DNA of 64,000 nucleotides. It comes from Toxoplasma gondii ME49 (taxonomy: Eukaryota; Apicomplexa; Conoidasida; Eucoccidiorida; Sarcocystidae). Position numbers and translations under genes: made by a program. Shown here piece after piece: positions 36,117-49,660 of the stretch (positions are counted from its first letter, which is position 1; each line of letters opens with the position of its first letter). Location: the NCBI RefSeq assembly GCF_000006565.2, contig NC_031477.1, positions 2,822,043 through 2,886,042 on the forward strand, read 5' to 3'. A model generated the notes under the pieces. The model saw only the letters and a program-made list of their open reading frames with translations, had not been told where the DNA came from and searched no databases.

Positions 36117-39100
36117 TCTTTCAGAAGGGTGCGATAGAGGAAGACGTAATGTGCGGCTAGTGAAATAGGAAGTGTTGAATAGCTGAGCTGCTTTCGATCA
36201 CTAATCTTGAACACTGTGAAATATGGTGGTCCACCCGTTTCGTGAATAAACGCATATCCTACTGTCGTGACGTGATGGATTGCAGTAGTGTGCCTGGTTC
36301 ACCTGGCACAGAAGGAATAATGTTAGAAAGCACTTTGTTCATCAAGATCACTGACAAAACGGGTGCCCAAGTTTGTTACTCTTCATTTGTCATTGTGTCC
36401 TCGATGAGGCTCACGCCATCAGAGGCTGTTTTCTGGATACTTTTTTATGGAGTCACTCGTGTGTCGATACTATTCATTTCACTCAGAAAGAGGCGATACC
36501 ACAGTGAGCTGATCTCAGATGCTGGATACAGAAGCTTATGGTAATAACTTCCACCATATTTCGCCTTCAGGCAGTATGAACTGCCGAGGTCCTGATTAGC
36601 CCATATGTTTTCCTAGTGTTGGATGTGTGTGTGTACCCATCGTTAGGCAGTCTGTATCTCAATACTGTGGAGCATCATCGCCGACTTGCGGGGAGTGGTT
36701 CGACCGCAGATGGAGTAGAACGTGTAGTTGAGGTAAGTATCGCTGCCAGGGCGGCGGCAACTCGTTGTGTGCAGGAATCATTGGTGACTCTAAATGCGTG
36801 CGAAAGCCTACGGTGACAGCTGCATCAGTTGCGCATCAGGGCTGCTAAGACGAGGCAACTAGTTGCTACTTCTCTAACTAGATGCTGAACGTTATCAAAT
36901 GCACAAGATGCTTCTGAAGTATATGTAGACGCTAGAACCTTGCCCGTAATTATTTAGAGTACAAAGGTCATTGAAACTAAGAAACAAAAATTTTAATGTG
37001 AATTTAGATTTAGAGCCCATCTCTCACACCCAAACTGTACAATATCGTCACAACGAGAACCTGGTGCAGATGGCTTGAAAAGCACAAATATGGACTGTTG
37101 TGTCTGCGGTTTGAATATGTGGGCACTTTTTTGTTCAGGATGTGGTGGCTGCATGTAAGCTGTGTACATGCTCGAGACCCCGCCTTCCCCGTTCGTATCC
37201 GTATTGAGTCCCCCACCTTACCAAATGCAGAGCGACACCCTCGTTGACGCTTGACTAACTTCAAAATGGCAAGCTATCGACCACGCTCAGTGCCGCCTGA
37301 GGTACGAGCGCATGCAGCCCATGCGACATGGGGCTGGTGAACGGTTTCGTAACTGGTGCATTTCATCAAGAAATTCTATATTTTCCCCCCCTGTTTGCAG
37401 TTGGCGTCGGGAGAGGCTTAACCAACCTTCAGTCGATAAAACATTAATGTGTGACTGCGAGAACTCGAGACGAACGTTAGCTGAACTAAAGTGACTTCAG
37501 GGGCTGCGCGGTTCCGCTGGTCACGTCGGCACTGACGATTGTCGCTGCCTCTTCTTGGTGGTAACCCCTTGTCCAATATCCCGATTCGCTAAGTTGTTGA
37601 TTTGTGTTGAAAATGTTAGCCACTGAGGACGTTGGTGTTCTGCCCAGGTCAGATAGTTCTGGATCACGTAAGTATCGTCTTGGACATGTTGCCCTCCTCG
37701 TCAGTCACCCTGCAGTGCTATTCGTAGTAATGCACACGAAGCGGAGTTAAAGAGTCACAACCAACGTTCTGTTGGAGGCAAGCAGCAGGAAATCGATGCC
37801 GTTATTACGATTAAAAATATCTTCACGGCACAGCCATGTCTCTCTATAGGCAGAAGTACAGGCCCTTATTCCTCGAATTTTGATAGTAAGAGGCATAGAA
37901 GCGGACTAAGGTAGGTTGATGCTTCTTCATTGGTGTGATTGCCTTCGAGACTATCGCTGTCTCTGAGCGGTATATATCATTCACTCTGCTTTTCTCTTGA
38001 CGCCGGGCCTTATTGCAGTTAGCAAGACAGTGGAGGCAAAACCAAATCAATGCGAGCCCGCGTATGGGACAATTGATATCCACGAATGCAATCACGATAC
38101 TTAATATCAAAGAACGATAATAACGGTTGTGATATCCGCGGGGATCGTTCGCTGCAGCTGGCGTGTGCGGTAGTTAGTTCGTTTTTCTTCTGTGGGAAAT
38201 GGTTCTTCCGTAGTTAAGACATGCATGATGAAGTAACTTTCACATTGTTACGTAAGGCCACCAATGCAAGTATTTGGTGCAGACTCTAGGACTCGATGTG
38301 CCGACGGTATGGAGATTTCACATCTTCCCATTGCTGCGCCGTGCCGGAGAAACTGTTATGTGCTTCTCGAAACAACGCGCCAAGCACAAATCTGTTTTTT
38401 CAATGTCTGCACGCTTCCAGTGGCATGTATATCAAAGTACTTGAAAACTGTTTGCGGCTCCATTCGAGTGCGCAAGGTAAACGTGAGTGAACACACGAAG
38501 CCGTTCACAACTTTGATGGTAGAGAGTATCGCCCTCCGCTACTGCTAGGAGTTTGGGCCGTTCTTCCTGATTGAAGTACCTGTTCTCTTGCCGCTGGGAA
38601 CTCGAGAAAGCTCGATCCGCCACGCCAAGAGAGGATGCCGGCAATCATGATAGCTAATGCAAGTAGAAGGTATGAAGGAGCTACCAGCAGCCGCTCTCTC
38701 AAAGAACGCATCTCCTCCGTCCTGCAACACCACGTCTGTCACTTTTTCCAGCGAGACGTCATGTCGGCTTTGCCGGAACAACGGAGACGAGCGAACGAGA
38801 AAATCTACGATCGTGTGTCTGCTCTCCTGACGGTGTTATCATGTGCTGTTGTCGCTAAGGATGCAACGTTTATCTATCTCCAAGAAAGTTTGTTTGAGAG
38901 TCGTGCTTATTGTGAGCAGCAAGCCGATTCTCTCGTGGTGTGCTGGCTGTCAGCTCGAGTACTCCGCGTTTTGTCATGAGCTGTCAGCCTCGAGAGCGAA
39001 CTCGTTCGTGTAAGAATCGAGGTACGCGGGCTGCAGTAGAACGAGGGCTGCAACAGACTATGAACGGATTTCATACACAGGTGTTCCCTCCTATGAGCAT

Positions 39101-39159
39101 ATCTTCGTGTCCGTGGAGGTCGCTCACCATTACGGCTGCTGAAAAGCACATACAAGCAT
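36117..39159. other. Convergent intergenic region, no gene seen
   Basis: This lies between the 3' ends of the giant plus-strand gene and the minus-strand gene. It is more AT-rich than the DNA to its left and has frequent stops in all frames. The longest open stretch (38264-38548, 94 codons) shows no motif or exon-like borders. It probably holds the 3' untranslated regions and poly(A) sites of both genes, but I cannot place them. Confidence 0.6.
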
Positions 39160-42100
39160 CTATATAAAATGACTACTCACTGTCAAGTGCACAGTCGCTG
39201 GTTGCCCAGGGTCCCCACAGCAGAATTGATACCTGGTTTCCAAAAGACGGCTACAGTCGGATGAATGGCTACCCTGTAATTCCCGAGTGTGTCTTCTCAG
39301 ACTGCCTCCGGTTTCTGGCGTGTGTGCCTCCACTATTTTTCGGACACCAGCGGGAGTTTTTACAGAGGCACAACGAGCGGGCAGTAGCTTCCACCCAGGA
39401 GTAGCACGGCTCCTTCCGCAACTGACGGAATAGCTGCTTTCCTTGAATTCCATTGAGAACGGCAATGTACTAACTCCCTCATTGCACGTTGGAGAGGAGA
39501 GAGGTATCATGGACCCGTGCTGCAGTCCTCCTTTCCTGCCAGAACACTCCACTTCTTCGACAGGATGGATAGAGTCTGTCGCCTCTTCCGACACCGCGGT
39601 GGCATCTCTGTCTACAATCAATGGAACATCAGGAATAATTCTACGTCTACATTTCACCAGTTCTGGCACTGTGTCGGGAGCAGGGGAAGATTCTGTCCGT
39701 TCCCCGGCTAGATGAAGCGGTTCTGACGCTGTCCCTTGGAGATGCGCCTCAAAACTCCGAGCGCAACTACTTATCTGTGGCCCCAGAAAACACAACTCGG
39801 CCCCACCTTTCCTCGGTGCTGGCTGCCCACTGTTGAGGTTGGATTCCCAACTTCCACATTTCAACATACCGGAGTGGTTCTTAGTTTGAGCAGCACCATG
39901 GACTGAGGAAGTCGCCTCTTGAATGGTTGCTCCATATTCGTTATCACAAGTTTCCTGCTGTATTCTCCCTCTTCCTGATTTTGCTGGGGACATAAGGCAA
40001 CCTTCTGAAGCATGTTTGGCACCGCCAGATTCTCCACATTCAAATGCAGGAATCGTCTGTACGTCAAAAGGTGACTGCTTCATTTTTGCGTGGCCCTGTG
40101 AAGACGTGTTCGAGTTCAAGGCACAAGTACTGTCGTAGCGCACGGTGGATGAGTGTTGCGGAAAATGGCGACGGGAACCAAAACTGCAGCGAATTTCCTG
40201 CAGCCTCCCCGAATCAGTGTTCGGACGCGCTGCAGGAAATGCGTGGCGTTCGAAGCTTTGGCATTGTGGATTCAAAAGTTGTGCTGTCATCAAACTAGGC
40301 CGGTAATATCCAGCGGACAGTCCAACTCCTCCGATGGTTTTAAGTTCTGAAGTAACAGAGAAATGTGGCACGTGAACGGACTCTTGGAACTCGGATTGTG
40401 GAGGGAAACAATGTTGTGTGTCGGAACGGAAATCGCCTTCCCTCAGACCAGCTAAACCCTCAGGTGGTCCTTTGTGAGGGCGCGGCTCTTGCAGAGACAC
40501 ACTAACAGTTCTTTGAGAAACTAGCGGAGATAATGGAACTGATGACGTTAGTTGGTCCCCTGAAGCATCGCGGGTATGTCCTGTCCTCCCTATGCAGGTT
40601 TTCTCACGTCCAGCAAGTGGATGCGTCGCTTCCAAGAGAGATGCAGATGTCGCCATGACACCACCATCCTGAGTCAGCGGGGACTCAATATCACAAGAAA
40701 AAAGTGCCGGAGTTCTAGAAAAAAAAGAGTCATTCTCGTTTGGCACCCCGCGATTTGTATGCCGCTCAGCAAGTGAAGGTACATCAGAGGATGGAGCAGC
40801 TTGCAAACCATATGGGGGATCTTTGCTACTTTCGTAGCTTGAACATGAAACGCCTGCAGCAGTATCAGGAGGAAAGGTGTCTTTCGAAAGGCGGGCCTGT
40901 GGTGCATCGTTGTCGCTGCAGTAGGCTGATTGGATTGCGGAAGCACCATATAGTTCGGCAGTTGTTTTTGTGTCTGCCTGATGGACAGCAGGCAACGAAT
41001 ATTGATGTTTCTGCACCACGGAATTCACAGCAGAGCCTGACGATGCCACTAGAGCAATAGTTGACGAAGGTTGTGTTTCCTCACGTCTTAACTCTTCTCC
41101 ACTTAAAAACGACTGATGATGTCTTGGTTTCTTTCCAGCGAAGTTCACCTGATGAGCAATTCTTCTCTTCATGTTTGTTTGTTTCCAGCTTCCGAGTGAG
41201 CACGGAGTGCTTAGGTCTCCTTCTTCTGAACTTGTACTCGTAGTGCATGTACTATAGCTGCTGGCTTGTGAGCTCTGGCTCCACGAAGATCCACTACGCC
41301 AGCTGTCACTAGAACAAGAACGCTCCCGGGTCTTTGCTGGATTCAAGGACCTTTCTTTCAGAGGCGAGACCTGCTGTCTTAGGTTGATGGTGCTTGATTC
41401 TTGACATGGGGTGTCTAGGCGAGCACTTTCCACTGGATGGTTAAGATTTGTTCTGTCAATCGGTAACCTGCAACCAGTGAGAGAAGTGTCCCTCGCCGAA
41501 CTCGGATGATTAGAATTAATACATGGAGGAAAACAATTTTCGTGATATATCTGTGTTTGGGGAAGATGAAAGCGCCGTTCGCCTTCCCCATATGAAAGAA
41601 GCAAGAATGAGGAGGAAGGCGGCGAATTTGTTTCCGGAAGCCACTGAACCTTATTTGATGGTGCCGGTTCCGTTGTTTGCCCCATTACCTGTGGAAGAGC
41701 TTGAAGAGGCGGAGCTACCACCCCTGCTTTGCCGCTGTTAATATGTGTGTGAATTGATTCCAGAGGTTCAGGTGTCTGGTGAAAATAGCAAGGCTTTTGA
41801 TTATGTTTGCCTTGCATTTGTACCGTTTCGTCGGATCCTTGTAAGTTTTGAATGTTTGCGGTAGGCGTGTAAGTGACTTCGGTCATCTCTGCTGGTCGAG
41901 GCATCAGATTTGCCTGAGACCGTTTCCTCTTCCCCCGGGTCGAAGTCGTTATCCTTCCACGGCTGCCACGCTTCTTCGTTTGCGGTCGGCGTGGCACTCC
42001 CAAGGACTCATACTCAGGTGAGGGCAGCAGGTGAGGAATGGGTCCTGATCCACTGGATTCCATAAGGTGGCGCTCTCTCACGTCGGGAGATGCCTGGTTT

Positions 42101-43701
42101 CCGCGGTGGACGAAACTGTCCAGGGGGTGCAAATAATGCTCAGCCTCCTCTTCTACTGTTGTAGATGAGTCAAAGCATCCTTCTCCTACAGAACGACCTA
42201 AACAAGGAAAAACGGCCGGTGACGAAGACACAGGTTGAGACGGTACATACCGGTTTCCCTGCTTCCCAGTTCCGGCTTGTGTTGTCGACGTAGGTGTGTC
42301 TGGCTGACCAGATGGGATCACTGCTTCTTGTTCGCTTGATTCTTCAAGCCTGGATAAAAATGATGTGGCTTCAAAGTGCTTACCAGAGGTTATTCGAGAC
42401 TCCTTCGTTTCAGCCGGCGAGACCAACGAATGTGGAAGAGGGTCTGCCTGTTGCTGGCCACGCTTCTTTTCTCTATCTCTGAAACGCTTTCTGTAGTTCT
42501 GAAGGTTCGCAAGTGTAACGCTTTGTCTTCCGCCTTTCGCTTTAAGCTCCTGTATCCACTCTGTCTTTAGCCCATTTGCCTGGCAAAAGTTTATGCACAA
42601 CCGTTCGACTGCCGACCAGCAACCAAGGAGATACGCAGCATGCAACAGTTCTTTCACTTTCATGCTTCCCCAATTACTGGTGTGTCCCGGAACGCCTCGG
42701 CCTAGCTTGATCCCATGAGCAGCTAGGAGCGCCTCCTGTCGAAAGAACAAAGCAAACACAGAAGATCTCTCTATTGGTTCAATATAGGACGCCGGAAACA
42801 TAGTAGCACAAAGCGTTTGCTTGTCGTCATCTAGATGGAACCGGAAGTACAATCAAAGCATCGTATCTAGGGGTACTTGTACGCATGTGAGGGTGCAGAG
42901 GGAGCCACAGGTGAGGGATAAAAGCCATTGCAGTGGCTTTTCGACGTATGATTTTGGAAAAACCAGAAAAGTAGTTTCAAAGTTAATGACGCGCTGACAG
43001 CTCCTCAAATGCCTCCCGGATGATGATCGGATGTTTTCGTCACAGCAACATTCTCCTCCTCGAAATCGGTATCCCAAAGCCCAGAAAAACGACAGACATT
43101 ATACTAGAAAAACAACTTCCTCCGCAGCACGTAACGCTGACAGTACCACACACTCGCTGATAAAGATTAGACGTCGTGAAGAAAACGAGCGAAGGAGAAC
43201 AAGATACTGAAGATACGGAGGGTGCTAAGCTGTGGCATAGATAACCTGGTTTGCTCTTCATTAATGTGCTGTCTTCATGTACCAGTCGACCAACTATGAG
43301 AGCCGCCTACCTGGAACTTGACGCCTGAAAGGAAACGCTAAAGTCCTTGATCTCCTGAGGATGCCCCAGGAGGTGTCACACTTTACACACATAGTGCCAC
43401 CCGCACACACGAGGACTTACGTCAACTACACAGCCTTTACCTCGTTATGTAACTTACAAACAAACCAAATTTCAAGGTGACTTACGCATGCAGCAGGATC
43501 TTCCGCACGCCGATGATTCAGCAGACGTCTGAGATAAGCCCTCCCCTCAAGGCCAATTGGGATGTCGAACCCTGGAAACCACTCCAAAAGCCACTGACCG
43601 CTGGTTCCTTCTGTACCGTTCTCTCCATTTGCTGTCCCTTGCGAGATCCCAACATGCGGGGCAGTACCGCGGAGTGGTCTTGCCTGCTGAGAAAACGCCA
43701 T
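39160..43701 (-). CDS. Unrecognised two-exon protein, 1,263 residues, small ordered N-terminal domain and long disordered tail
   Basis: I do not recognise this gene. Exon 1 runs 43701-43486 and ends at a strong donor (TGC|GTAAGT). Exon 2 runs 42735-39160 after a pyrimidine-rich acceptor (GTTCTTTCGACAG). Both junctions are phase 0. The start ATG at 43701 has G at +4. The spliced N-terminus, residues about 35-165, looks folded: it contains EWFPGFDIPIGLEGRAYLRR, GIKLGRGVPGHTSNWGSMKV and ELLHAAYLLGCWSAVERLC, followed by a basic helix LQNYRKRFRDREKKRG. The remaining 1,100 residues are Ser/Gln/Pro/Thr-rich and low in hydrophobics, with basic runs such as KKRGSRGRITTSTRGKRKR that suggest a nuclear protein. 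There is no signal peptide or membrane segment. It is divergent from the AP2 gene across about 6 kb. A DNA- or chromatin-associated role is plausible but only inferred from composition. Confidence 0.75.
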
Positions 43702-44292
43702 CCTTAGTTCTATGCGTTCGTTTTCTGACGTGACTCATTCAAAATGTGTGTGGTCTCTCCTAGAAGGCTGACCTGAAGCTCCCGCCCCCCGCTTAGTGTG
43801 CAGGCCTCATTCCTATCAGAACCACGAGAATCCGCCAAAGAAGCATCTCCTACGGCGACGAAATCACGTAAACTTCTGCATGATTCTCTCAGGCAGTCAC
43901 AGCCCAATGGGAATGTACTCTCAGTTCCGTGGCATTTCGCCCTTTAAGGAACTACAATTTTATAATGCTCGAAGCCTGACCCCTAATCCATAGCTGTACG
44001 ATAGCTTAAGTGAATCTTTTCACCATAAGGAAGATATTTTTAGTGGTATTTCCATACCACGCCGAACTGCAGGTCGTTGCGTTGCGACGGCAGAACCGAG
44101 ACCCTATCTCCATCGAGCATGTCAGAACAAGACCTCGCCGGGGCACAATTCTTCCAGTGAAGTCCACATTGAAGACTATTTTTGGAGTTAATAAATTGTA
44201 AGAGCCTTACACTTCTGGGGTTATTTGCACAACGGTTGCCCTCCAAGCAACAAGTGTCTTGTCCGTGAAACACACCACCGTGACCAACAAAT

Positions 44293-44299
44293 CGTCTCT
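44293..44299 (-). promoter_or_regulatory. WGAGACG-type motif upstream of the minus-strand gene
   Basis: CGTCTCT on the plus strand, AGAGACG on the minus strand, about 590 bases before the start codon at 43701. Matches to a 7-mer are common by chance, so this is only a candidate. Confidence 0.25.
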
Positions 44300-47200
44300 C
44301 CGGAATAAAAAACCAGTTGCAGGCTCATGATTTGGGATCGGATGGATGAGGAGAGCCCAGGAGACTTCAGTAACAAATTTTTCGGAGACCATATACATAA
44401 GTGATGACCGAGTTCAGAACCACACACGATACCCGGGAGACGGAGGTTCCAGGTGGGCCAGGTTATGAGACCTCCAGTCAGTCAACACGCAGAATTTTCC
44501 TCTACCGTGTTGTATGCTGATTGAAAGTGGGTTTTATCTTGCCTTCGGAGTTGGAACGGATTCCAGAGAAATTGCCATGCAAAACAGAGAGACCAAATAC
44601 CCAACTGGGACTGTCACACGTCGGATGAATTGCAGCATCCAAACATTTCACTCTTATCTCTTCACCCTGTTATCTGTACAGGCCACCTCATCCGCAATGC
44701 GTCAGTTCTTAAACCAAGTGTTTTTTGTTGGGGGCAGGCGCATCCGAAGCCGGGGCTCTACTCTTCATGACATTCACATGTAGAACGCTCCTTTTCATCA
44801 GAGTCGTCGTCGAGTCTAATCTTTTATCCAAGGTGAACACGGTAAAATGAGTCACCATGCCGTTCAACGTTTCATCTCCCTTTCGTTGGACAGGACGCAC
44901 CCGGAAAAGAGTGCGCCGATGGAACTTCCGTGCTACACGAAAGGCGACCCCATTGGTATGTGCTCCTATGTCCTCTCTGGCATCGGAAGCAAGAAATGGT
45001 GACGTATGTTTCCTTGCCCAGCGTAGAAAACACAGTTACGGACGCACACACGCTAGTTGTTTTTCCATCCTGAATGAAGACATCGGGACAAAGACACTGG
45101 AGACATGTTTCACCACTACTGGAAGCAAGCCGTCTTGAGTAGGGAAGTTAGCCCACAGCCAAATTGCAAGAGACTATGGACATTCGCCAGGATAAGGGAA
45201 CATGCAAGGTAATGATTGAGGGAGAGTTCCCATCCCTGCACCGATGCCAGACTCGCCAACACAGCTACATTTTACTTCGCAGTCACGAACATGATGGTCT
45301 TCGCCAACCGAAAAAAGCAATTTGCCCAGGAACCCAAATTCTCGTCCACTGCGCATACTGAACTCGCTCGTTTGTAGGCAACGCGCTGTGAACTGAGAAC
45401 TACTGCTGTCGCGTCGCCCACAAGGCTGTTTTTTTTTGTGAATCGATCGGGAGCTTGCGAATAACGCAAAAGCACATGGAAAGCCGAGAGAAAGGTCGCA
45501 CAGGCTATGCACAGGAAATCGTAGTCACCGTTGTTTTTTGATCAGCCGTTACCACGGTACCATCAGACTTTTGGTCGGTCTACTCAGTTTTTCCTCTCAG
45601 CCCAACAGTGAGAGACCAGTTAATGTAGAAAACAACACCAACGTCGTCGTTTGCGCTCAGGTTACCAATGGGGTAACGGCAGCGAGTGCCTATAGCTGGC
45701 ATGTAACGCGGGCTGACTTGACCAGACAGGCAGACAAGGCGTGTAGCAGTTGGCCGTGCCAGAGTCAGAAAGACACAGTCCCAACTAGAGTGTCGGGGCG
45801 GATAGGGCACAATTGCACCTTGCTTGCCCTGTGGCTTAAACCGTTTGCTCCGTTTTTTGACCAGATAAGGCCTTCGTCAGTTCTTGATTTGTATGACAAA
45901 GGCAATTCGGAGAGGTACTGTTAAGTGGCAAATAACAAACGAATTTAGAGATGCAAACAAAAACTGATCCGGTGAACCCCGATTGATGTTATGGGCATCA
46001 CTCTGAAATTAAGTCCCAGTAGACGTGGGCGCACTTCGCATACGTATGATATAACATGTCGTTGACGCCATCCAGCTGGACGCAACAACGACCTGAGCAG
46101 TGTCCTATGCAAGACAGGGATTTACGTTGTCCAACGTTGTTGCCAGTTCCTTCAAAGAGCTGTAATGCAACCCAAGTCATTCTGACTGCAGTTCGTATCT
46201 CCTTGCCGCCGCCTCACAGATTCTATCGTAAAGTAATTGGGCACTGATTTACTTAGCCTCTCCTCTTTGACACAGAGCGGGTAAAAGTAGTGCAAAGCAT
46301 AACTTGTGCTCCTTACAGAATGAACCGTCCTGACCCGAAGAGGCGCGCTAATCCACGTAGATTGTTGCGCGTGCTTGAGTTTCTGCATGAAAGACCTGGT
46401 TTAAGCCAGAAGACGTGCATACAAGCATCACGCGCTTCTTTTTTGAGTGTGCGTTCCTTTAACTAAACTCAGTGTGCACGAAAGACTGCATCGATGTGTG
46501 TGGTGTGGTCCCTGTAAATTATGTTTCACATAATTAGGGGAGTGCCACGGAAAAGGCGAACTGAAGGATCACGAGCATGCCACACGATTGGCTGCTTAAG
46601 CAGCAGAACCAGACAAACTATTTTAGTATGACCGTAGAACTAGGGTCGATGTGTAAACAGCAGGAGCCACGTATATCAAGATGCAGTGTACATTGCCGCC
46701 GGGTAGAAACTTTGAGCGGTTTGCTGTTGGCTGCTGCTACCCTGGGGAATTGTTTCCCTTTATTTCCTTCTGTTGATTTTGAAGAGGGCAGACATCCAAC
46801 TATCGTGTCATTCGATTTTCCCCATCTGTGACTGCGCCCTACGCAGCGTGAAGCTCTTGATAGGTAGTCGTGAGGCCTGGGTATGCTATGTTGGCATTGG
46901 AAGAGGAGCGCTTTCAACAGCCTTGCTACCCCCGTATCAAAGAAGACTGGTCGTTATGACGTCTGCGTGAGGCCGTTTGAAGGCTCCTCATCAGCAGCAG
47001 TCGAGTGTGTGATCGATGTGACCCGATGAACGCACTGGATATCCCCGACGGGCTCCCTCTGGTATCACGGAACTTTCGTGACGTGGTCGCTGAACTCGGA
47101 CGGGCAAATCTCGCTGTGCTGGCAGTGGGCCAAAACACGTAATTCTTGAAAGGATGCACTGTTTTGCAGGTGTTAGACAGAGAACGCGGCCCATAGCCAC

Positions 47201-49355
47201 AAGTAGAAAAAACATTTGCGCGACCGTTAACACCTTGAGCCACCAGTTGTTATTTTAATAAACCGTGGATGTCTGCGGCTGTTCGATTCTCCTTAACACC
47301 TCTGCCACTACCTTAAATAAAACGTGCTGGGAAACGCATCGTTTAACAAACGGTTGACGGACATGCGAAATCGCTCCACACACGACTCGGGAGAGAACGC
47401 ACCCGCCAACGGGGTTGCTGTGGCCTGTGCCGGGCGCTCCTCTCTTTTCCCAGTAGCAGAGGATGCGTGCGCTGCGCATGAATGCTGATGGGTCAGGTGT
47501 GCTCGCCAGAGAAGACACGACGATAGAACATTACAGTGCTGGACACCGCTACCATGACTGGGGAAGCATCATTTCTGCTACATCATGCTCCTAGATTGGA
47601 CTATAACCTTTTGAGAAATGTTGAATCAACGTTCAGCGCGACAAAACCTTCTCGATGCATAAGTTACCAATGTGGCCATCAGAAAACATGACTCACTTGC
47701 AACCCTTAATCCTACTGTCGCAGGGAGTCACCACCAGGACCTTCTCCTCCCTGTGCCACGCCGAAATCAAATAGCATATACCTTCAGCAAGGATGCGGTC
47801 TCACTTACTATTTCGTATGGACACGTTTTCCACATGATTTTATTCGCAAAATAACAACGTGGGGTGTGCCACACCGTTCTCCATGATTCACCCTCACGGT
47901 GAGGCGTCTTTCACATGGGCTGCTCGCAACAGCCACTCCCCGACGTGTCTTGTCCGCACTGAGAGGCGCCTTGTCTTCACGCTGCTGCCGCTCCGATCCG
48001 GGGCTGAGCAGTTCGATCGTTATTGTGCTTCTGCTTTGTCTCTACAAGCACCCGTTTCTACAACGTGCAGTCGTTTGTCTTCCATTTATTTCCTTTAAAA
48101 ATCTAATGTGCAGATCTTTTGTACTTGCATAAGTTCGCAAGTTATTTCTGGGTGTGTCGTTTTGCGGGCAATATATCTGGTCGGGCCAGCCCTACGAGGT
48201 CACGCAACCCGGCCCCTTGAGCGCAGCAAAACTCTTCGTGCTCGACCTTTTACCCGCCAGAACGCCATATCGACCGCGACGGACCCCTTCGGGATCCCTT
48301 CTGTACTGTTCCTGTCGACACTATAAAGAGATTCAGTATTATGATCTATTATGGTGATATGTTTCTGCTGGTGAACGACGTCTGAATCCCTTGCCTTGAA
48401 GTTTTTTTATGCGTGCCCTCGTCGTCCGCTTCATACGCTATCGAGAGAAACCCGAAGCCACTCGCTGCTGGACCACCCTTGATAGTTTGATATGCTGCCG
48501 GGGCTCTTTATTCACTTCATTTGATTTATGGAAGCCTGCTGTTATTCAATGCAAAACTTAATCTCATTCCTATGCTGAAATAATTATGAGGGCAGGTGAC
48601 CGTTTCTTAAAACCCGCCTGAGTTGAGTGCAAAGGCAGTGCCTATCTCTTCAGATCTCGCGCTGCTTTGGTGAGGTGACCGGATGCTTAGTCTCGCTGTT
48701 GTCAGCTGTCTTTCAGCAAAGCACAAGAACTGTGCCAACGATTTCCGTCGACTGAATTGTGTCCCGACCGTTGATATTTTTCAGTCAACGCCGTTCAGAA
48801 AGCGTCTCTGATGGTCACAGAGCTCGTGAGATCGAGTCCTTATTCCCCTTGGAACTGCTATTAGGCACGTCCCCCGCAACCACGCGACCGCCAACGGTTG
48901 ATCACGCGGCAGCTCCTTCCCGGATAATTTCGCTGCTGTCTCCATACAGGTCGACTATCCGGATGTGATTAAGCGGTTCAGTTGTCTGTAAATTTTAGTG
49001 GGATATTTATCTTCTGCGTTATTGTTCAACGAGGTTTCCCACCCCGTTTTACGTATTTTTTGCATACCGTCACTGCAGAGACCACGCCGCTACTCTCAAG
49101 GCCGCAGGGCTGTGCGCTACAGCCGCCAGCATTAGGAGGGAGCTGTGCCTAGCAACGGCATTCTCGCATGAGACCACGCTCATGCATTTTGATTATCGAT
49201 CAAAGCAGTGAACTACTGTTGGATATGTATTCAAGTTGAGGCGCCAGTACATTCTGGGTCTTCCTCTCCAGTCAGGAAGCTAACCCGAACGTTTGCAAGT
49301 TCTCGCGACTTGTTGTGGATCTACGAGGCCGATTGCAGGTCCAACAGACGGTGTA

Positions 49356-49362
49356 TGAGACG
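49356..49362 (+). promoter_or_regulatory. WGAGACG-type motif upstream of the AP2 gene
   Basis: TGAGACG, about 300 bases before the AP2 start codon, in the same orientation. It matches the (A/T)GAGACG element described for Toxoplasma promoters. Chance occurrence cannot be excluded. Confidence 0.3.
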
Positions 49363-49660
49363 CGAAGGTCGAGTCCTACAGCTCGCCGTGCATAGTCTGC
49401 CACTAACAGGGACGTGCTTCCAAAGCAGCAGGCGGGAGCCCTTTCATTTCTTTGCCTTTTATAATTTCTTTCGGCCGGTTATGACGACGCCTCCTTACGC
49501 TTCGAATCTCGTGCGGTAAAAGAATCAGAGCGTGCGGCTGCGCCCAAGGACACTGCCGTCTAGGGCGTGCTTGCGTTGTTGGGGGCCCCCTGAGAGTCAT
49601 TCGATGCTCCCTTTCGCGGACGAAGACTGTGGTGTCAGTTTGTATATTTTATAATTTACG

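Larger units (their letters stand above)
43702..49660. promoter_or_regulatory. 6-kb divergent intergenic region presumably holding two promoters and 5' UTRs
   Basis: The region lies between the start codons of the minus-strand gene and the plus-strand AP2 gene. No exon-like open frame is convincing; the longest (45538-45924, 128 codons) has no recognisable motif. Two matches to the (A/T)GAGACG motif, known from coccidian promoters, occur in the orientation of the gene they precede (separate entries). The length suggests long 5' leaders, an undetected non-coding transcript, or a small missed gene. Confidence 0.5.

Noticed and set aside
45538..45924. 128-codon open frame in the divergent intergenic region
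   Set aside because: No recognisable motif, start context or exon borders; length is within chance expectation for 6 kb.
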